Translations under genes and position numbers: made by a program
NCBI RefSeq assembly: GCF_013112485.1
Contig: NZ_JABFHG010000003.1
Span: forward strand, 124,001-188,000
Origin: Roseicella sp. DB1501
GTDB lineage: Bacteria > Pseudomonadota > Alphaproteobacteria > Acetobacterales > Acetobacteraceae
DNA length: 64,000 bases
Direction: 5' to 3'
Notes under the pieces: generated by a model
Database searches by the model: none
Told to the model about the DNA's origin: nothing
Seen by the model: the letters and a program-made list of their open reading frames with translations, nothing else
In this document: in pieces, positions 23,935 to 32,526 of the stretch
Numbering within the stretch: position 1 is the first letter of the stretch
Layout: every line of letters begins with the position of its first letter

Positions 23935-24087
23935 GGCTGATCTCCGACGCTGAAGGCGAGGTCGCTGTCCGCGGGCATGGTCTCTGCGGGCATGGTCAGC
24001 AGGCTGGCCGCCGGGCGAGGCGGGTCGGCATGGCCGACCACGCTGCCGCCTGGTGGCGGTGCTCCGGCCGCAGGGGCCGGAGGCAGA

Positions 24088-25200
24088 TCATGGCGCTGCG
24101 GCCACCGGATCCACCCGGGGGCGTGGCCGCTGCTGCCGTAGCAGCAGCAGGATCGGCTTCTCGAGCGCGTAATAGACGGCGATGGAGACGCCCATGGCGA
24201 AGATGCTCGCCGCGATCACGAAAGCCCAAGGGTCGTCGATACGCAGCCAGCGCCAGAGGATGGCGAAGATGTTGATCGAGAAGGGGTGCGACAGGTAGAG
24301 CGAGTAGGAGGCGTCGCCCCCGAGGCGCAGCCACCGCCCGATCGGACCGATCCGGGCCGGCTGGCTGCCCAGGATCAGGCCGGCGGCCAGCAGCAGGCTC
24401 GGCAACCCGTTGCGGATCAGGCGGGATGGCGTCTCGAAGGGTGCGCGGTCCGGCGCGATATGCGCCATGGCCGAGAAGCCGAAGGCAATCGTCAGCACGA
24501 CCGCAGCGCCGACCAGCAGGGCGCGCGTCGGCATCGGCAGCCGCCAGCCTCTGGAATAGAGCATGGCCAGGCCGATGCCGAGGAGGAACTCCAGGATGAT
24601 CGGGCTGCCCCAGAAGTGCAGCGGCCAGACCGTGGCGGGCACGAGCATGCCAAGCAGGATCAGGCCGGCGAAGGCGGCCAGCAGGACGGCGATGCCGGTC
24701 TTCCGCTCGAAGCGCAGGGCCAGGGCGAAGACGGCGTAGAACAGCATCTCGAAATTCAGGGTCCAGCCAAGGGCGAGGACCGGCAGCAACTCGCCCGAAG
24801 GGCCAGGCCAGGGCAGGAAGAAGAAGGAGGCGATGATGTGCTGCGGGCTGGACATGCCGGCGGTGACGCGCCCCGGCATCAGGGTCAGCGCCGCGATCAT
24901 CGCCAGGGTGAAGCACCAGTAGAGCGGCACCACGCGCAGGATGCGGCGGCTCATGAACTTGCCCGGCGCGCCGCGGCGACCGAATTCGTCCTTGCCGATC
25001 AGGTACATGATGAAGCCGCTGATGATGAAGAACAGGTCGACGCCCATTCCCCAGTCGATCGCCGACAGCAGGCCGAAGGTATCCGGCCTGGCATAGCCCA
25101 GCTCCATCGCCTCATGCTGGACATGGCCGAACAGGACCACGCTGGCGGCGATGAAGCGCAGCACCTGCACGTTGTGTAAGATGGATCGCGGCTCTGTCAT
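24088..25200 (-). CDS. Membrane acyltransferase family 3 (OafA/YrhL-like)
   Basis: 370 residues from ATG 25200. About ten helices; the N-terminal family motif is present (ILHNVQVLRFIAASVVLFGH, with conserved R and H) and so is FFIISGFIMY further on. These proteins O-acylate sugars on membrane-linked or periplasmic glycans. As the first gene of the leftward EPS block it likely adds acetyl or succinyl groups to the polymer. The 490-base region to the divergent glycosidase gene carries the promoters of both. Confidence 0.9.
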   Translation of the reverse strand: MTEPRSILHNVQVLRFIAASVVLFGHVQHEAMELGYARPDTFGLLSAIDWGMGVDLFFIISGFIMYLIGKDEFGRRGAPGKFMSRRILRVVPLYWCFTLAMIAALTLMPGRVTAGMSSPQHIIASFFFLPWPGPSGELLPVLALGWTLNFEMLFYAVFALALRFERKTGIAVLLAAFAGLILLGMLVPATVWPLHFWGSPIILEFLLGIGLAMLYSRGWRLPMPTRALLVGAAVVLTIAFGFSAMAHIAPDRAPFETPSRLIRNGLPSLLLAAGLILGSQPARIGPIGRWLRLGGDASYSLYLSHPFSINIFAILWRWLRIDDPWAFVIAASIFAMGVSIAVYYALEKPILLLLRQQRPRPRVDPVAAAP

Positions 25201-25687
25201 CGACGTCTCTGAGCAGTGGCAGCCATGTCGATGCGTGTGCCACAGGCACAATCACTCCGACAATGACGCGCTGCGTGATTCCATGTCACGTTCAGTCTCC
25301 CTGCATGAACGGCGCGTGATGGCCGGCTCGTGCCCGCGCCGACGCGACGGTTCAGCATCCCGTGAGAACCGGCTTCCCGGGGCCATGCCATTGCCGCCAT
25401 GCCCGTCGCGCCCGGTGGGCTTGGACGCGAGGGCGCTGGGCAGAGGCAGCATCAACCATGGATGGACGGCGGGGGGCTGGAGCGGAGGTCATGGGTGGCC
25501 AGCGGACAGTCCGGGTCCGGAAGAATAAGCGATCACCGCACCGACAGCAAAATTATTGATTGACAATGATCATAACTGATCCGTGATTTTTTCTTTGTGG
25601 TTGTAAAATCGTCGTGTTAGTCGTGCTGGAGCCTGAGTTATTCAACCATAAGTGGAAGCTCAGGCCTTCCAACGGAGGCAAACACGC
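25201..25687. other. Divergent promoter region, acyltransferase / glycosidase
   Basis: 487 bases, no gene. The right part (25540-25640) is AT-rich and contains TTGACA (25560-25565) followed at 17-18 bases only by a poor -10 match, so a sigma70-type promoter is possible but not firm. A leader hairpin lies at 25628-25670 immediately before the glycosidase ribosome site. Confidence 0.45.
25628..25670 (+). promoter_or_regulatory. 5' leader hairpin before the RTX-type glycosidase gene
   Basis: GCCTGAG (25631-25637) pairs with CTCAGGC (25659-25665). Three further pairs extend the base across a 2-base bulge, around a 21-base AT-rich loop. The stem ends 3-4 bases before the GGAGG ribosome site (25674-25678), where it could affect translation. 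Confidence 0.5.
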
Positions 25688-28300
25688 ATGGCAGTTTCCT
25701 CGACCCTGGGCTCGCTCGGCTTCGCCACGCCGCTCGGCGAGCTGACGGGAGGCACCGATGCCCAGCTGGCCGCCGAGCTGGCGGACTACAAGGCAGCCGG
25801 CGCGACCTGGGTCCGTACCGATTTCTGGTGGGACCTGGTGAAGCCGACCGCCAATGGCGGCTATGACTGGTCGACCCTCGATCGGGTGGTGAACGCAGCG
25901 AACGCCCAGGGACTGAAGGTGATCGGCGAGCTGCTCGGCCTGCCCTCCTGGGTCATCAACAGCGGCGGCGTCGCGGGCAATGTCTCGGCCTATGCCGGCT
26001 TCGCCAAGGCCGCCGCCGAGCATTTCGGCGACAAGGTCGACTACTGGGAAGTCTGGAACGAGCAGAACCTCTCCGGCTTCTGGGGCGGCCAGCCCGACGC
26101 CGCGGCCTATACCCAGATCCTCAAGGCCGCCTACACCGCCATCAAATCCGTCGATGCCGACGACTTCGTCATCTCCGGTGGCCTCTCCCCCGCCCCGGAT
26201 TCAGGCAGCGGCTGGCAGAGCGCCGTCTCCTTCCTGCAGCAGATGTACGCCAACGGCGCCGCGGACTATTTCGATGCCCTCGGCTTCCACCCCTATTCCT
26301 GGCCGCTCATGCCGAACAACACGGCATCCTGGAACGGCTTCCAGATCATGCAGACCGGCATCCGCGACCTGATGGTCGCCAACGGCGATGCCGACAAGCA
26401 GATCTGGATGACCGAGTTCGGCGCCCCGACCGATGGCGGCAGCGGCGCCGTCAGCGAGGCCGACCAGGCCACGATGCTGCAGCAGGCCATCACCTTCCAG
26501 CAGAACACCGCCTGGGCCGGCCCGCTCCTCTACTACTCCTACCAGGATCGCGGCAGCGGCAGCTGGTCCGGCTACTCCACCGAGAGCTTCTTCGGCCTCA
26601 TCCGCACCGATGGCTCGCACAAGGCCGCCTACGACGTGTTCAAGAACGGCGCCGGAACCATAACCCCCGGTACGGACACCACGCCGATCACCAAGACCCT
26701 CGGCAGCGGCAGCGACACGCTGGTGCTGAAGATCTCGCAGGAAGCCTATCAGGGCAGCGCGCAATACACCATCGCGGTGGTCGACGGCAAGCAGATCGGC
26801 GACACCCAGACCGCCGGCGCCCTCTACAAGAGCGGCGATGACACCATCACCGTGAAGGGCGACTGGGGCGCGGGCAACCACACCGTGACCGTGACCTTCC
26901 TCAACGACATCTGGGGCGGCTCCGCCGACAAGGACCGCAACCTGCATGTCGACGGCATCACCTTCAACAACACCGCGCTCGCCAGCGGCACCGCGACGCT
27001 CGGTGCGAACGGCCCGGCCAACTTCACCTTCACCAAGGCCGCGGTCGATACCAACGGCGCCATCACCAAGACCCTCGGCACCGGCAGCGACACGCTGGTG
27101 CTGAAGATCTCGCAGGAAGCCTATCAGGGCAGCGCGCAATACACCATCGCGGTCGACGGCAAGCAGATCGGCGACACCCAGACCGCCGGCGCCCTCTACA
27201 AGAGCGGCGATGACACCATCACCGTGAAGGGCGACTGGGGCGCGGGCAACCACACCGTGACCGTGACCTTCCTCAACGATATCTGGGGCGGCTCCGCCGA
27301 CAAGGACCGCAACCTGCATGTCGACGGCATCACCTTCAACGGCACCGCGCTCGCCAGCGGCACCGCGACGCTCGGCGCGAACGGCCCGGCCAACTTCACC
27401 TTCGCCAAATCCTCTGGCACGAGCAACGATACCGCGCCGGCCATGCAGTTCGGCACCGTCGGAACCTGGGGGCAGGACAGCAAGGTCTCGGAGAGCCACC
27501 TCACCTATGGCGGCCAGGACTACCACGCCTTCCGCGCCACCGCCTCCTGGGGCACGGTCGACACCGTGAAATCCGCGCCGGCCAGCTGGGCGGCGACGAA
27601 CAACACGCATCTCGCGGTCGACAATTTCAAGCAGGTGCAGCTCGATCTCCGCGCGGCGGGCAGCACCGGGCTCGACGTCATGGCGGTCGCCGCGAAGGGC
27701 GGCGCCATCACGACCGGCAATGGTAACGACCTCATCACCTGGCTGGCCCATACCGATGCCTCGGGCTCGGGCAACACCATGCTCATCACCACCGGGTCCG
27801 GCAACGACACCGTCAAGGTCACCGCGGCCAGCGTCTCCACGCTCGATCAGTACGATACGAGCAACAATGGCAGCCTGTTCAACGCTGGTTACAACGGCAA
27901 ATACTCAACCGCCGATGTCTATGTCGGCCCTGGCACCGACACCGTCACCGTGGAGGGCACCGTCCGCCTGGTGCTGCATGCCGGCGCCGGCGCGGTGACG
28001 GCGACGGGCGGGGCTGCCTCCGACAGCTTCTTCCTCGGCAAGGGCACGGCCGACCTGACCGGCGGCGTCGGCAACGACCTCTACATCATCACCCAGGACA
28101 GCGGCCATGCGGTGATCGAGGACTTCGCCTCGGGCAGCGACAAGCTGCGCTTCACGGGCATCGCCTCGGGCAGCGTGACCACCAGGCTGGCGACCGAGAA
28201 CGGCGTCTCCGGCCTCAAGGTCACCTATGACTCGGCCGGCGACAACGTCTTCCTCGCGCATGTGACGAAGATCGCCGCCGCCGACATGGTCTTCGCCTGA
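25688..28300 (+). CDS. Secreted clan GH-A glycosidase with two carbohydrate-binding modules and RTX-like C-terminus
   Basis: 870 residues with no Sec signal. The catalytic (beta/alpha)8 domain spans residues 1-320. The general acid/base is E125 in YWEVWNEQN and the nucleophile is E243 in WMTEFGAPTDGG. This is the arrangement of clan GH-A, and the fold resembles PslG-type (GH39-like) polysaccharide endoglycosidases. Residues about 334-451 and 459-574 are two near-identical Ca-dependent CBM36/60-like modules (each with GSDTLVLKISQEAYQGSAQY, NDIWGGSADKDRNLHVDGI). The last 300 residues have Gly/Asp-rich repeats (TGSGNDTV, GGVGNDLY) ending in a hydrophobic tail, as in type I secretion substrates. 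It lies beside the EPS block, so release or trimming of its own EPS is plausible. No type I exporter is in the window. GGAGG precedes the ATG. Confidence 0.88.
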   Translation: MAVSSTLGSLGFATPLGELTGGTDAQLAAELADYKAAGATWVRTDFWWDLVKPTANGGYDWSTLDRVVNAANAQGLKVIGELLGLPSWVINSGGVAGNVSAYAGFAKAAAEHFGDKVDYWEVWNEQNLSGFWGGQPDAAAYTQILKAAYTAIKSVDADDFVISGGLSPAPDSGSGWQSAVSFLQQMYANGAADYFDALGFHPYSWPLMPNNTASWNGFQIMQTGIRDLMVANGDADKQIWMTEFGAPTDGGSGAVSEADQATMLQQAITFQQNTAWAGPLLYYSYQDRGSGSWSGYSTESFFGLIRTDGSHKAAYDVFKNGAGTITPGTDTTPITKTLGSGSDTLVLKISQEAYQGSAQYTIAVVDGKQIGDTQTAGALYKSGDDTITVKGDWGAGNHTVTVTFLNDIWGGSADKDRNLHVDGITFNNTALASGTATLGANGPANFTFTKAAVDTNGAITKTLGTGSDTLVLKISQEAYQGSAQYTIAVDGKQIGDTQTAGALYKSGDDTITVKGDWGAGNHTVTVTFLNDIWGGSADKDRNLHVDGITFNGTALASGTATLGANGPANFTFAKSSGTSNDTAPAMQFGTVGTWGQDSKVSESHLTYGGQDYHAFRATASWGTVDTVKSAPASWAATNNTHLAVDNFKQVQLDLRAAGSTGLDVMAVAAKGGAITTGNGNDLITWLAHTDASGSGNTMLITTGSGNDTVKVTAASVSTLDQYDTSNNGSLFNAGYNGKYSTADVYVGPGTDTVTVEGTVRLVLHAGAGAVTATGGAASDSFFLGKGTADLTGGVGNDLYIITQDSGHAVIEDFASGSDKLRFTGIASGSVTTRLATENGVSGLKVTYDSAGDNVFLAHVTKIAAADMVFA
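26687..27409 (+). repeat. Near-identical tandem duplication of a CBM-coding segment
   Basis: Two copies, starting at 26687 and 27062 (period 375 bases), each about 350 bases. By eye they are almost identical at DNA level. Copy 1 carries one extra GTG codon (AVVDGKQ versus AVDGKQ). Such identity, including synonymous positions, means recent duplication or ongoing gene conversion. Confidence 0.9.
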
Positions 28301-28638
28301 GTCGACCCTGTGCCTTCCCGCCGGGCCCGCAGGCCCGGCGGCGCCTCTCGCCCGGTCGGGACCTGCCATGGGTCGCGGCCGGGCGTTATCCTGTCCGGAC
28401 ACGAGCGCTTGTGCCATGCCGGGCCGGCAAGGCTTGGACAGCGGCGGAAAACCGGCCACATCTCAAGGGGATCGCGGCGCCGGGCGCGGCCCGCCGGCCT
28501 TCGGGCCAGGCCGCCGCGCTGGGCGTTGCCGCTTCCCTGGCCGGTCCGCCCGACGCGACAATGGCGTGTCGGTACGGAACGGCAGGCTGTCGCGACCGCT
28601 CCACCGGCACGGGACGACGACGCGGACGGAGGAGCAAG
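28301..28638. other. Intergenic region between the two glycosidase genes
   Basis: 338 bases. Apart from the strong hairpin at 28319-28340 nothing recognisable is present; open frames here lack domain signals. The ribosome site GGAGGAG of the next gene is at its right end. Confidence 0.5.
28319..28340 (+). terminator. Perfect 9-bp hairpin after the RTX-type glycosidase gene
   Basis: CGCCGGGCC-CGCA-GGCCCGGCG, 19 bases beyond the stop codon. No U run follows, so it is a likely but unproven terminator. Confidence 0.6.
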
Positions 28639-29730
28639 ATGCGACGCGCACTGATCAAGGGCTGTCTTGCCAGCCTCCTGGCCGGGCCGGCCTTGGCCCA
28701 GACCCGGCAGAAGGCCGCGCCGGCGCCGGCCGCCGCGGCCGGGAAGCGGGTCGAGCTCGGCCTGGCAACGCCGCTGCAGGACCTGCTGGGAAATTCGCCC
28801 TCGGACATGCAGCAGCAGATCGCCGACTATGCGCGGCTCGGCGCCACCTGGCTGCGCACCGATTTCTGGTGGGACCACATCCAGCCCTATCGCCGGCCGA
28901 TCTACGACTTCGACAAGTTCGAGGCCATCGTGACCGCGGCGAAGCGGCATGGTCTCGAGGTCCTGGCCGAGCTGCACGGCATGCCTTCCTTCGTCGCCGA
29001 TAGCGGCGGCATGGGCTTCGAGGGCAACCGCAGCGCCTATATCGACTACGCGCTGGCCACCGCCCGCCGCTTCCGCGGCCGGATCCGCTACTGGGAGATC
29101 TGGAACGAGCCGAACCTGCAGGACATCTGGGGCAGCCCGCCGAACGCGGCGCTTTACACCCGCGTCATGCGCGACACCTACACGGCGCTGAAGCGCGAAT
29201 TCCCCGATTGCTTCATCGTCTCGGGCGGCCTGTCCCCGGCGCCGGAGACGGCCCGAGACCATACCGGCGCCATCGACTTCGTGAAGGGGATGTATGCGAG
29301 CGGCGGCAAGGGGCATTTCGACGCCCTCGGCTTCCACCCCTATTCCTGGCCCCTCACGCCGCGGGACGCGGTGCCCTGGAATGGCTGGGACATCATGGAG
29401 CGCAACATTCGCCAGATCATGGTCGAGCAGGGCGACGGCGAGAAGAAGATCTGGCTGACCGAATTCGGCGCCCCGACCGATGGCGGCAAGAACGCCGTCT
29501 CGCCGGAAGCCCAGGCCGAGATCCTCCGCCAGGCGATCGACCGCGTCAGCCGCGAGCCCTGGGCCGGGCCGATCTTCTGGTACTCCTACCGCGACAAGGG
29601 CGGCAGCCGCACGGATACCGAGAACTGGTTCGGCCTGGTCGGCCCGCGCGGCGAGCGCAAGCCGGCCTACGACCTGTTCCGCACCACCGGCGCCGCGGGC
29701 AGGCAGGAGAAGCCGCGGCCGCAGCGCTGA
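28639..29730 (+). CDS. Sec-secreted clan GH-A glycosidase (single-domain paralogue)
   Basis: 363 residues from ATG 28639 with GGAGGAG directly upstream. A signal peptide ends near ALA20-Q. The catalytic domain aligns along its whole length with the N-terminal domain of the preceding protein: the GLATPLQDLL, LGATWLRTDFWWDH, FIVSGGLSPAP and FDALGFHPYSWPL segments are shared. Acid/base E157 (YWEIWNEPN) and nucleophile E275 (WLTEFGAPTDGG) are kept. It lacks CBM and RTX parts, so it should act in the periplasm or outside through a different exit route. A periplasmic glycosidase in a Wzx/Wzy-type locus often removes mis-localised polymer, as proposed for PslG-like enzymes. Its substrate is unknown. 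Confidence 0.9.
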   Translation: MRRALIKGCLASLLAGPALAQTRQKAAPAPAAAAGKRVELGLATPLQDLLGNSPSDMQQQIADYARLGATWLRTDFWWDHIQPYRRPIYDFDKFEAIVTAAKRHGLEVLAELHGMPSFVADSGGMGFEGNRSAYIDYALATARRFRGRIRYWEIWNEPNLQDIWGSPPNAALYTRVMRDTYTALKREFPDCFIVSGGLSPAPETARDHTGAIDFVKGMYASGGKGHFDALGFHPYSWPLTPRDAVPWNGWDIMERNIRQIMVEQGDGEKKIWLTEFGAPTDGGKNAVSPEAQAEILRQAIDRVSREPWAGPIFWYSYRDKGGSRTDTENWFGLVGPRGERKPAYDLFRTTGAAGRQEKPRPQR

Positions 29731-29767
29731 GCCCGCCCCGGTCCTCGCATTGGCCTCCGCACTGGCA

Positions 29768-30646
29768 TCAGCGCCAGTAGAGCAGCGGGAACCACTGCTC
29801 GAGATGCCGCAGCACCGCCGGGGCGATCGCCGCGTCGAGCGCGGCGGCGCCCGCCGCGACATCCGCCGCCCGGTCGGCGGTGCGCGGCACCTCGATCGGC
29901 GGCAGGAAGCAGGCCTCGAAGCGCGGGTCGCCCGCCGGCCCGGGCAGGCGCAGCGCATAGCCCGGCAGGATCGCCGCGCCCGCCAGCCGGGCCAGCTTCA
30001 CCGCCTGCACGAGGTTGCCGCCGAGCGGCTCCGCCCGGCCGAGGCGCGGCGCCATCACCCGGCCCTCGGTGACCTCGTCCACCAGCATGTAGAGCGCCTC
30101 GCGGCCCTCGCGCACCGCCCGCAGCGCCGGCCAGGTCGCCTCGCGGCCGAGCGGCAGCAGGCGCGCCCCGGCACGCAGGCGCTCGCGCACCAGGAGCTGG
30201 CCGCGGAACTCGGCCGCCGGCGGCGGGTCGTGCACCACCGCGACCGGGATGCCGAGCCGATGCGCCGCCAGGCCGAGGATCTCCCAATTGCCCAGATGCA
30301 GCCCGGCGACGATCACCGGCCGCCGGTCCCGGTGCAGCGCCAGCAGCGTCGCCTCGCCCCGCGTCGTCACCCGCCCCTCGTCGTGCAGGCGGATGTAGCA
30401 AGGGACCTCGCAGGCGGTGCGGGTGGTCGCATCCCATAGCGCCGCGACCGTCGCGTCCGGGGCGAGGTCCGGCCGCAGCCGCGGCACCGCCGCCCGCGCC
30501 ATGGCGTCCAGCCGCGGATAAAGTTTTGGTGCCACATGCCGGGCGATGGCCCCGGCCAGCGCCTGACCGGCCGGCGTCGGCAGGTGCCGCATGGCCGCGA
30601 CGACGCTGCGGTCGAAGCCGCCCACCAGCCAGCGGCGCGGTGTCAT
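29768..30646 (-). CDS. LpxL/HtrB-like lysophospholipid acyltransferase
   Basis: 292 residues starting at ATG 30646, which overlaps the P450 stop codon by 4 bases (ATGA). The catalytic H-x4-E motif is seen in GLHLGNWEILG, followed by RERLRAGARLLPLGREA and MLVDEVTEGRV. The length and layout are those of the lipid A late acyltransferase superfamily, which includes enzymes for other lipids such as ornithine lipids. It acts at the inner face of the inner membrane, transferring acyl groups from acyl-ACP. The tight coupling to a cytochrome P450 suggests a shared lipid substrate, which is inference. Confidence 0.85.
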   Translation of the reverse strand: MTPRRWLVGGFDRSVVAAMRHLPTPAGQALAGAIARHVAPKLYPRLDAMARAAVPRLRPDLAPDATVAALWDATTRTACEVPCYIRLHDEGRVTTRGEATLLALHRDRRPVIVAGLHLGNWEILGLAAHRLGIPVAVVHDPPPAAEFRGQLLVRERLRAGARLLPLGREATWPALRAVREGREALYMLVDEVTEGRVMAPRLGRAEPLGGNLVQAVKLARLAGAAILPGYALRLPGPAGDPRFEACFLPPIEVPRTADRAADVAAGAAALDAAIAPAVLRHLEQWFPLLYWR

Positions 30647-32004
30647 CGCGGCGTCAGCAGCATCGGCAGGGTCTCGCCCGGCCGCAGGGTCAGCCGACAG
30701 ACCGGGAAGACCTGGGCGCCCGGGGCGAGGCGCAGATGGAAGGCGGGCAGCAGCGTCGCCAGCACGATCACCGCCTCGGCGAGGCCGAAGCCCATGCCGG
30801 TGCAGACCCGCGGGCCGAGGCTGAAGGGGACGTAGGCATGGCGCGGCCGCTCCGGGCCGCCGGGCAGGAAGCGGTCGGGCAGGAACTGGTCCGGCCAGCG
30901 CCACCAGCGCCGGTGCCGGTGCAGCAGCCAGGGCACCACCATGACAAGGTCGCCGGGCCGCACCGCATGGCCGCCGATCTCGATCGCCTCCTGCGCCTGC
31001 CGCGCCAGCAGGGGTACTGGGGGGTAGAGACGCAGTGTCTCCTCGACCACGGCGCGGAGGAAGGGCAGGCGCGGCAGATCGTCCCAGCCGGCGGCGCGGC
31101 CGCCGAGGGCGCGCGCCTCGGCCACCGCCCGCGTCTCCGCCGCCGGCGCCTGGGAAAGCAGGTAGAAGGCCCAGGCCAGCGCGTTGGCCGTGGTCTCGTG
31201 CCCGGCCATGAAGAGCGTCGCCGCCTCGTTGCGGAAGGCGGTCGCATCCATCGGCCGGCCGCTGCCCGGCAGCGCCGCCTCGGCCATGGCGCGGATCAGC
31301 GAGGTCTCGCCGCCCTGCATGGCCTCCTGCACCAGCCCCTCGATCACGTCGTGGATGCGCCGCACCTCCGCGGTCACGCCGCCGCGCCGCCGCGGCAGCC
31401 AGTCCGGCAGGCCGAGCACGCTGAACAGGTCGAGATGCCCGATCCGCGCCTGGTAGCGGGCGAAGGCCTGCACCACCGTCGCCGCCGCCTCGCCGCCGAG
31501 GCGCCGGCCGAAGAGGGTGCGGCAGATCACCTCGGCCGCGAGCTGGCCCATGGCGGCGAGCAGGTCGATCGGCTGCCCGGCCGGCCGCGCCCGCCAGGCC
31601 TCGCGGAACTCCGCGGCGACCTCGGTCATCACCGGGGTGAGGGAGGCAAGGCGCGAGGGATGGGTGACGGCGGCGACCACCCGCCGCCGCTCCTTCCAGA
31701 CCAGCCCGTCCGAGATGAACAGCCCGTCGCCCAGCAGCGGCTCCAGCGCGTGGCGCATCTGCGGGCTCTTCCGCTCCAGCGCCGCGTGCTGGTCGATGAA
31801 GGCGTCCTGCACGCTGTCCGGGCTGTTGCAGATGAGGATCCGCCGCGCCAGCAGCCGCGTCGGGATGATCTCCTGCTCGAAATGCGCGTCCAGCCAGACC
31901 TCGAGGAAGCTCCGCCGCGCCCGCCGCAGCAGCTCGGGCAGCGGCAGGCGGGTTTTCGGGCGCTCGGGATAGGGCGGGATGAAGAAGCCGGACACGCTGT
32001 TCAT
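30643..32004 (-). CDS. Cytochrome P450 coupled to an acyltransferase
   Basis: 453 residues, full length. Heme-ligand C401 lies in FSLGPRVCTGMGF, the I-helix oxygen-binding motif is MAGHETTAN, and the K-helix ExxR is EETLRLYPP. No N-terminal membrane anchor is obvious, so the protein is probably soluble and needs separate ferredoxin and reductase, not found nearby. The sequence resembles the CYP4/CYP102-like branch that hydroxylates fatty acyl or alkyl chains more than the short-chain bacterial CYP type at 47085-48302. Its stop codon overlaps the downstream acyltransferase start, and its start lies next to a decayed SDR gene. Confidence 0.9.
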   Translation of the reverse strand: MNSVSGFFIPPYPERPKTRLPLPELLRRARRSFLEVWLDAHFEQEIIPTRLLARRILICNSPDSVQDAFIDQHAALERKSPQMRHALEPLLGDGLFISDGLVWKERRRVVAAVTHPSRLASLTPVMTEVAAEFREAWRARPAGQPIDLLAAMGQLAAEVICRTLFGRRLGGEAAATVVQAFARYQARIGHLDLFSVLGLPDWLPRRRGGVTAEVRRIHDVIEGLVQEAMQGGETSLIRAMAEAALPGSGRPMDATAFRNEAATLFMAGHETTANALAWAFYLLSQAPAAETRAVAEARALGGRAAGWDDLPRLPFLRAVVEETLRLYPPVPLLARQAQEAIEIGGHAVRPGDLVMVVPWLLHRHRRWWRWPDQFLPDRFLPGGPERPRHAYVPFSLGPRVCTGMGFGLAEAVIVLATLLPAFHLRLAPGAQVFPVCRLTLRPGETLPMLLTPR

Positions 32005-32034
32005 TCGCGAAGGACACGCAGCGGCGCGAAGCTC

Positions 32035-32322
32035 TGGCGCACCGGCAGCACGGCGCGGGTCATGTAGAGCAGGCCTTTTACCTTGGTATCGACCATGGCC
32101 TCCCCATCATCCAGCCAAGTGGACGGCGCCGGTTCCAGCCCGCGAGCCAGGCTGGCATTGTTCACCAATAGGTCGATTTCGGCAAAGCCCGCAGGTAAGG
32201 CGTCGATCGCTCCTTCCATCGTCGTGCGATCGGCGACCAGCACCCTTGGCCCCGAGCTTGGCCCTGGGGCGGTGGGCGATGGCGAGGCCGCAGCCGACCG
32301 TCGCGCCGGTGACGAGGGGCAT
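32035..32322 (-). pseudogene. Decayed short-chain dehydrogenase (YdfG-like) remnant
   Basis: Read on the minus strand, 32322-32240 encodes MPLVTGATVGCGLAIAHR, a recognisable but eroded Rossmann start (normally TGASSGxG). After a frame shift, a second frame encodes VLVADRTTMEGAIDALPAGF, then EIDLLVNNASLARGLEPA and AMVDTKVKGLLYMTRAVLPV. These correspond to the NNAG and DTNVKG regions of the YdfG/serine 3-dehydrogenase family. The catalytic S-Y-K half is missing. It covers only about the first 110 residues of a 250-residue enzyme, with at least one frameshift and a 3' truncation. It lies just upstream of the P450 gene. Confidence 0.82.
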
Positions 32323-32526
32323 CCTTCTCGGCTGCGTGATGCCCAGGCCAGACCCGGAGGGTTGAAAAGCCTTACAAAGTGTCCATTATCCGGCGCGTCG
32401 GCCGGCGTTGCAGACCGTCGCAAGACGGCGCGTCCGGTGAAAACGGACCCAAATTGAGCCGACGCGTGCCTTCGTCCATCGGTGCGCACTGCTATGGGTG
32501 CTGAGCCGTGCGCCTCCCATCCCGGC

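Noticed and set aside
25560-25590. Sigma70-like promoter before the glycosidase
   Set aside because: TTGACA is good but the -10 at correct spacing is poor; listed only as a possibility within the intergenic entry.
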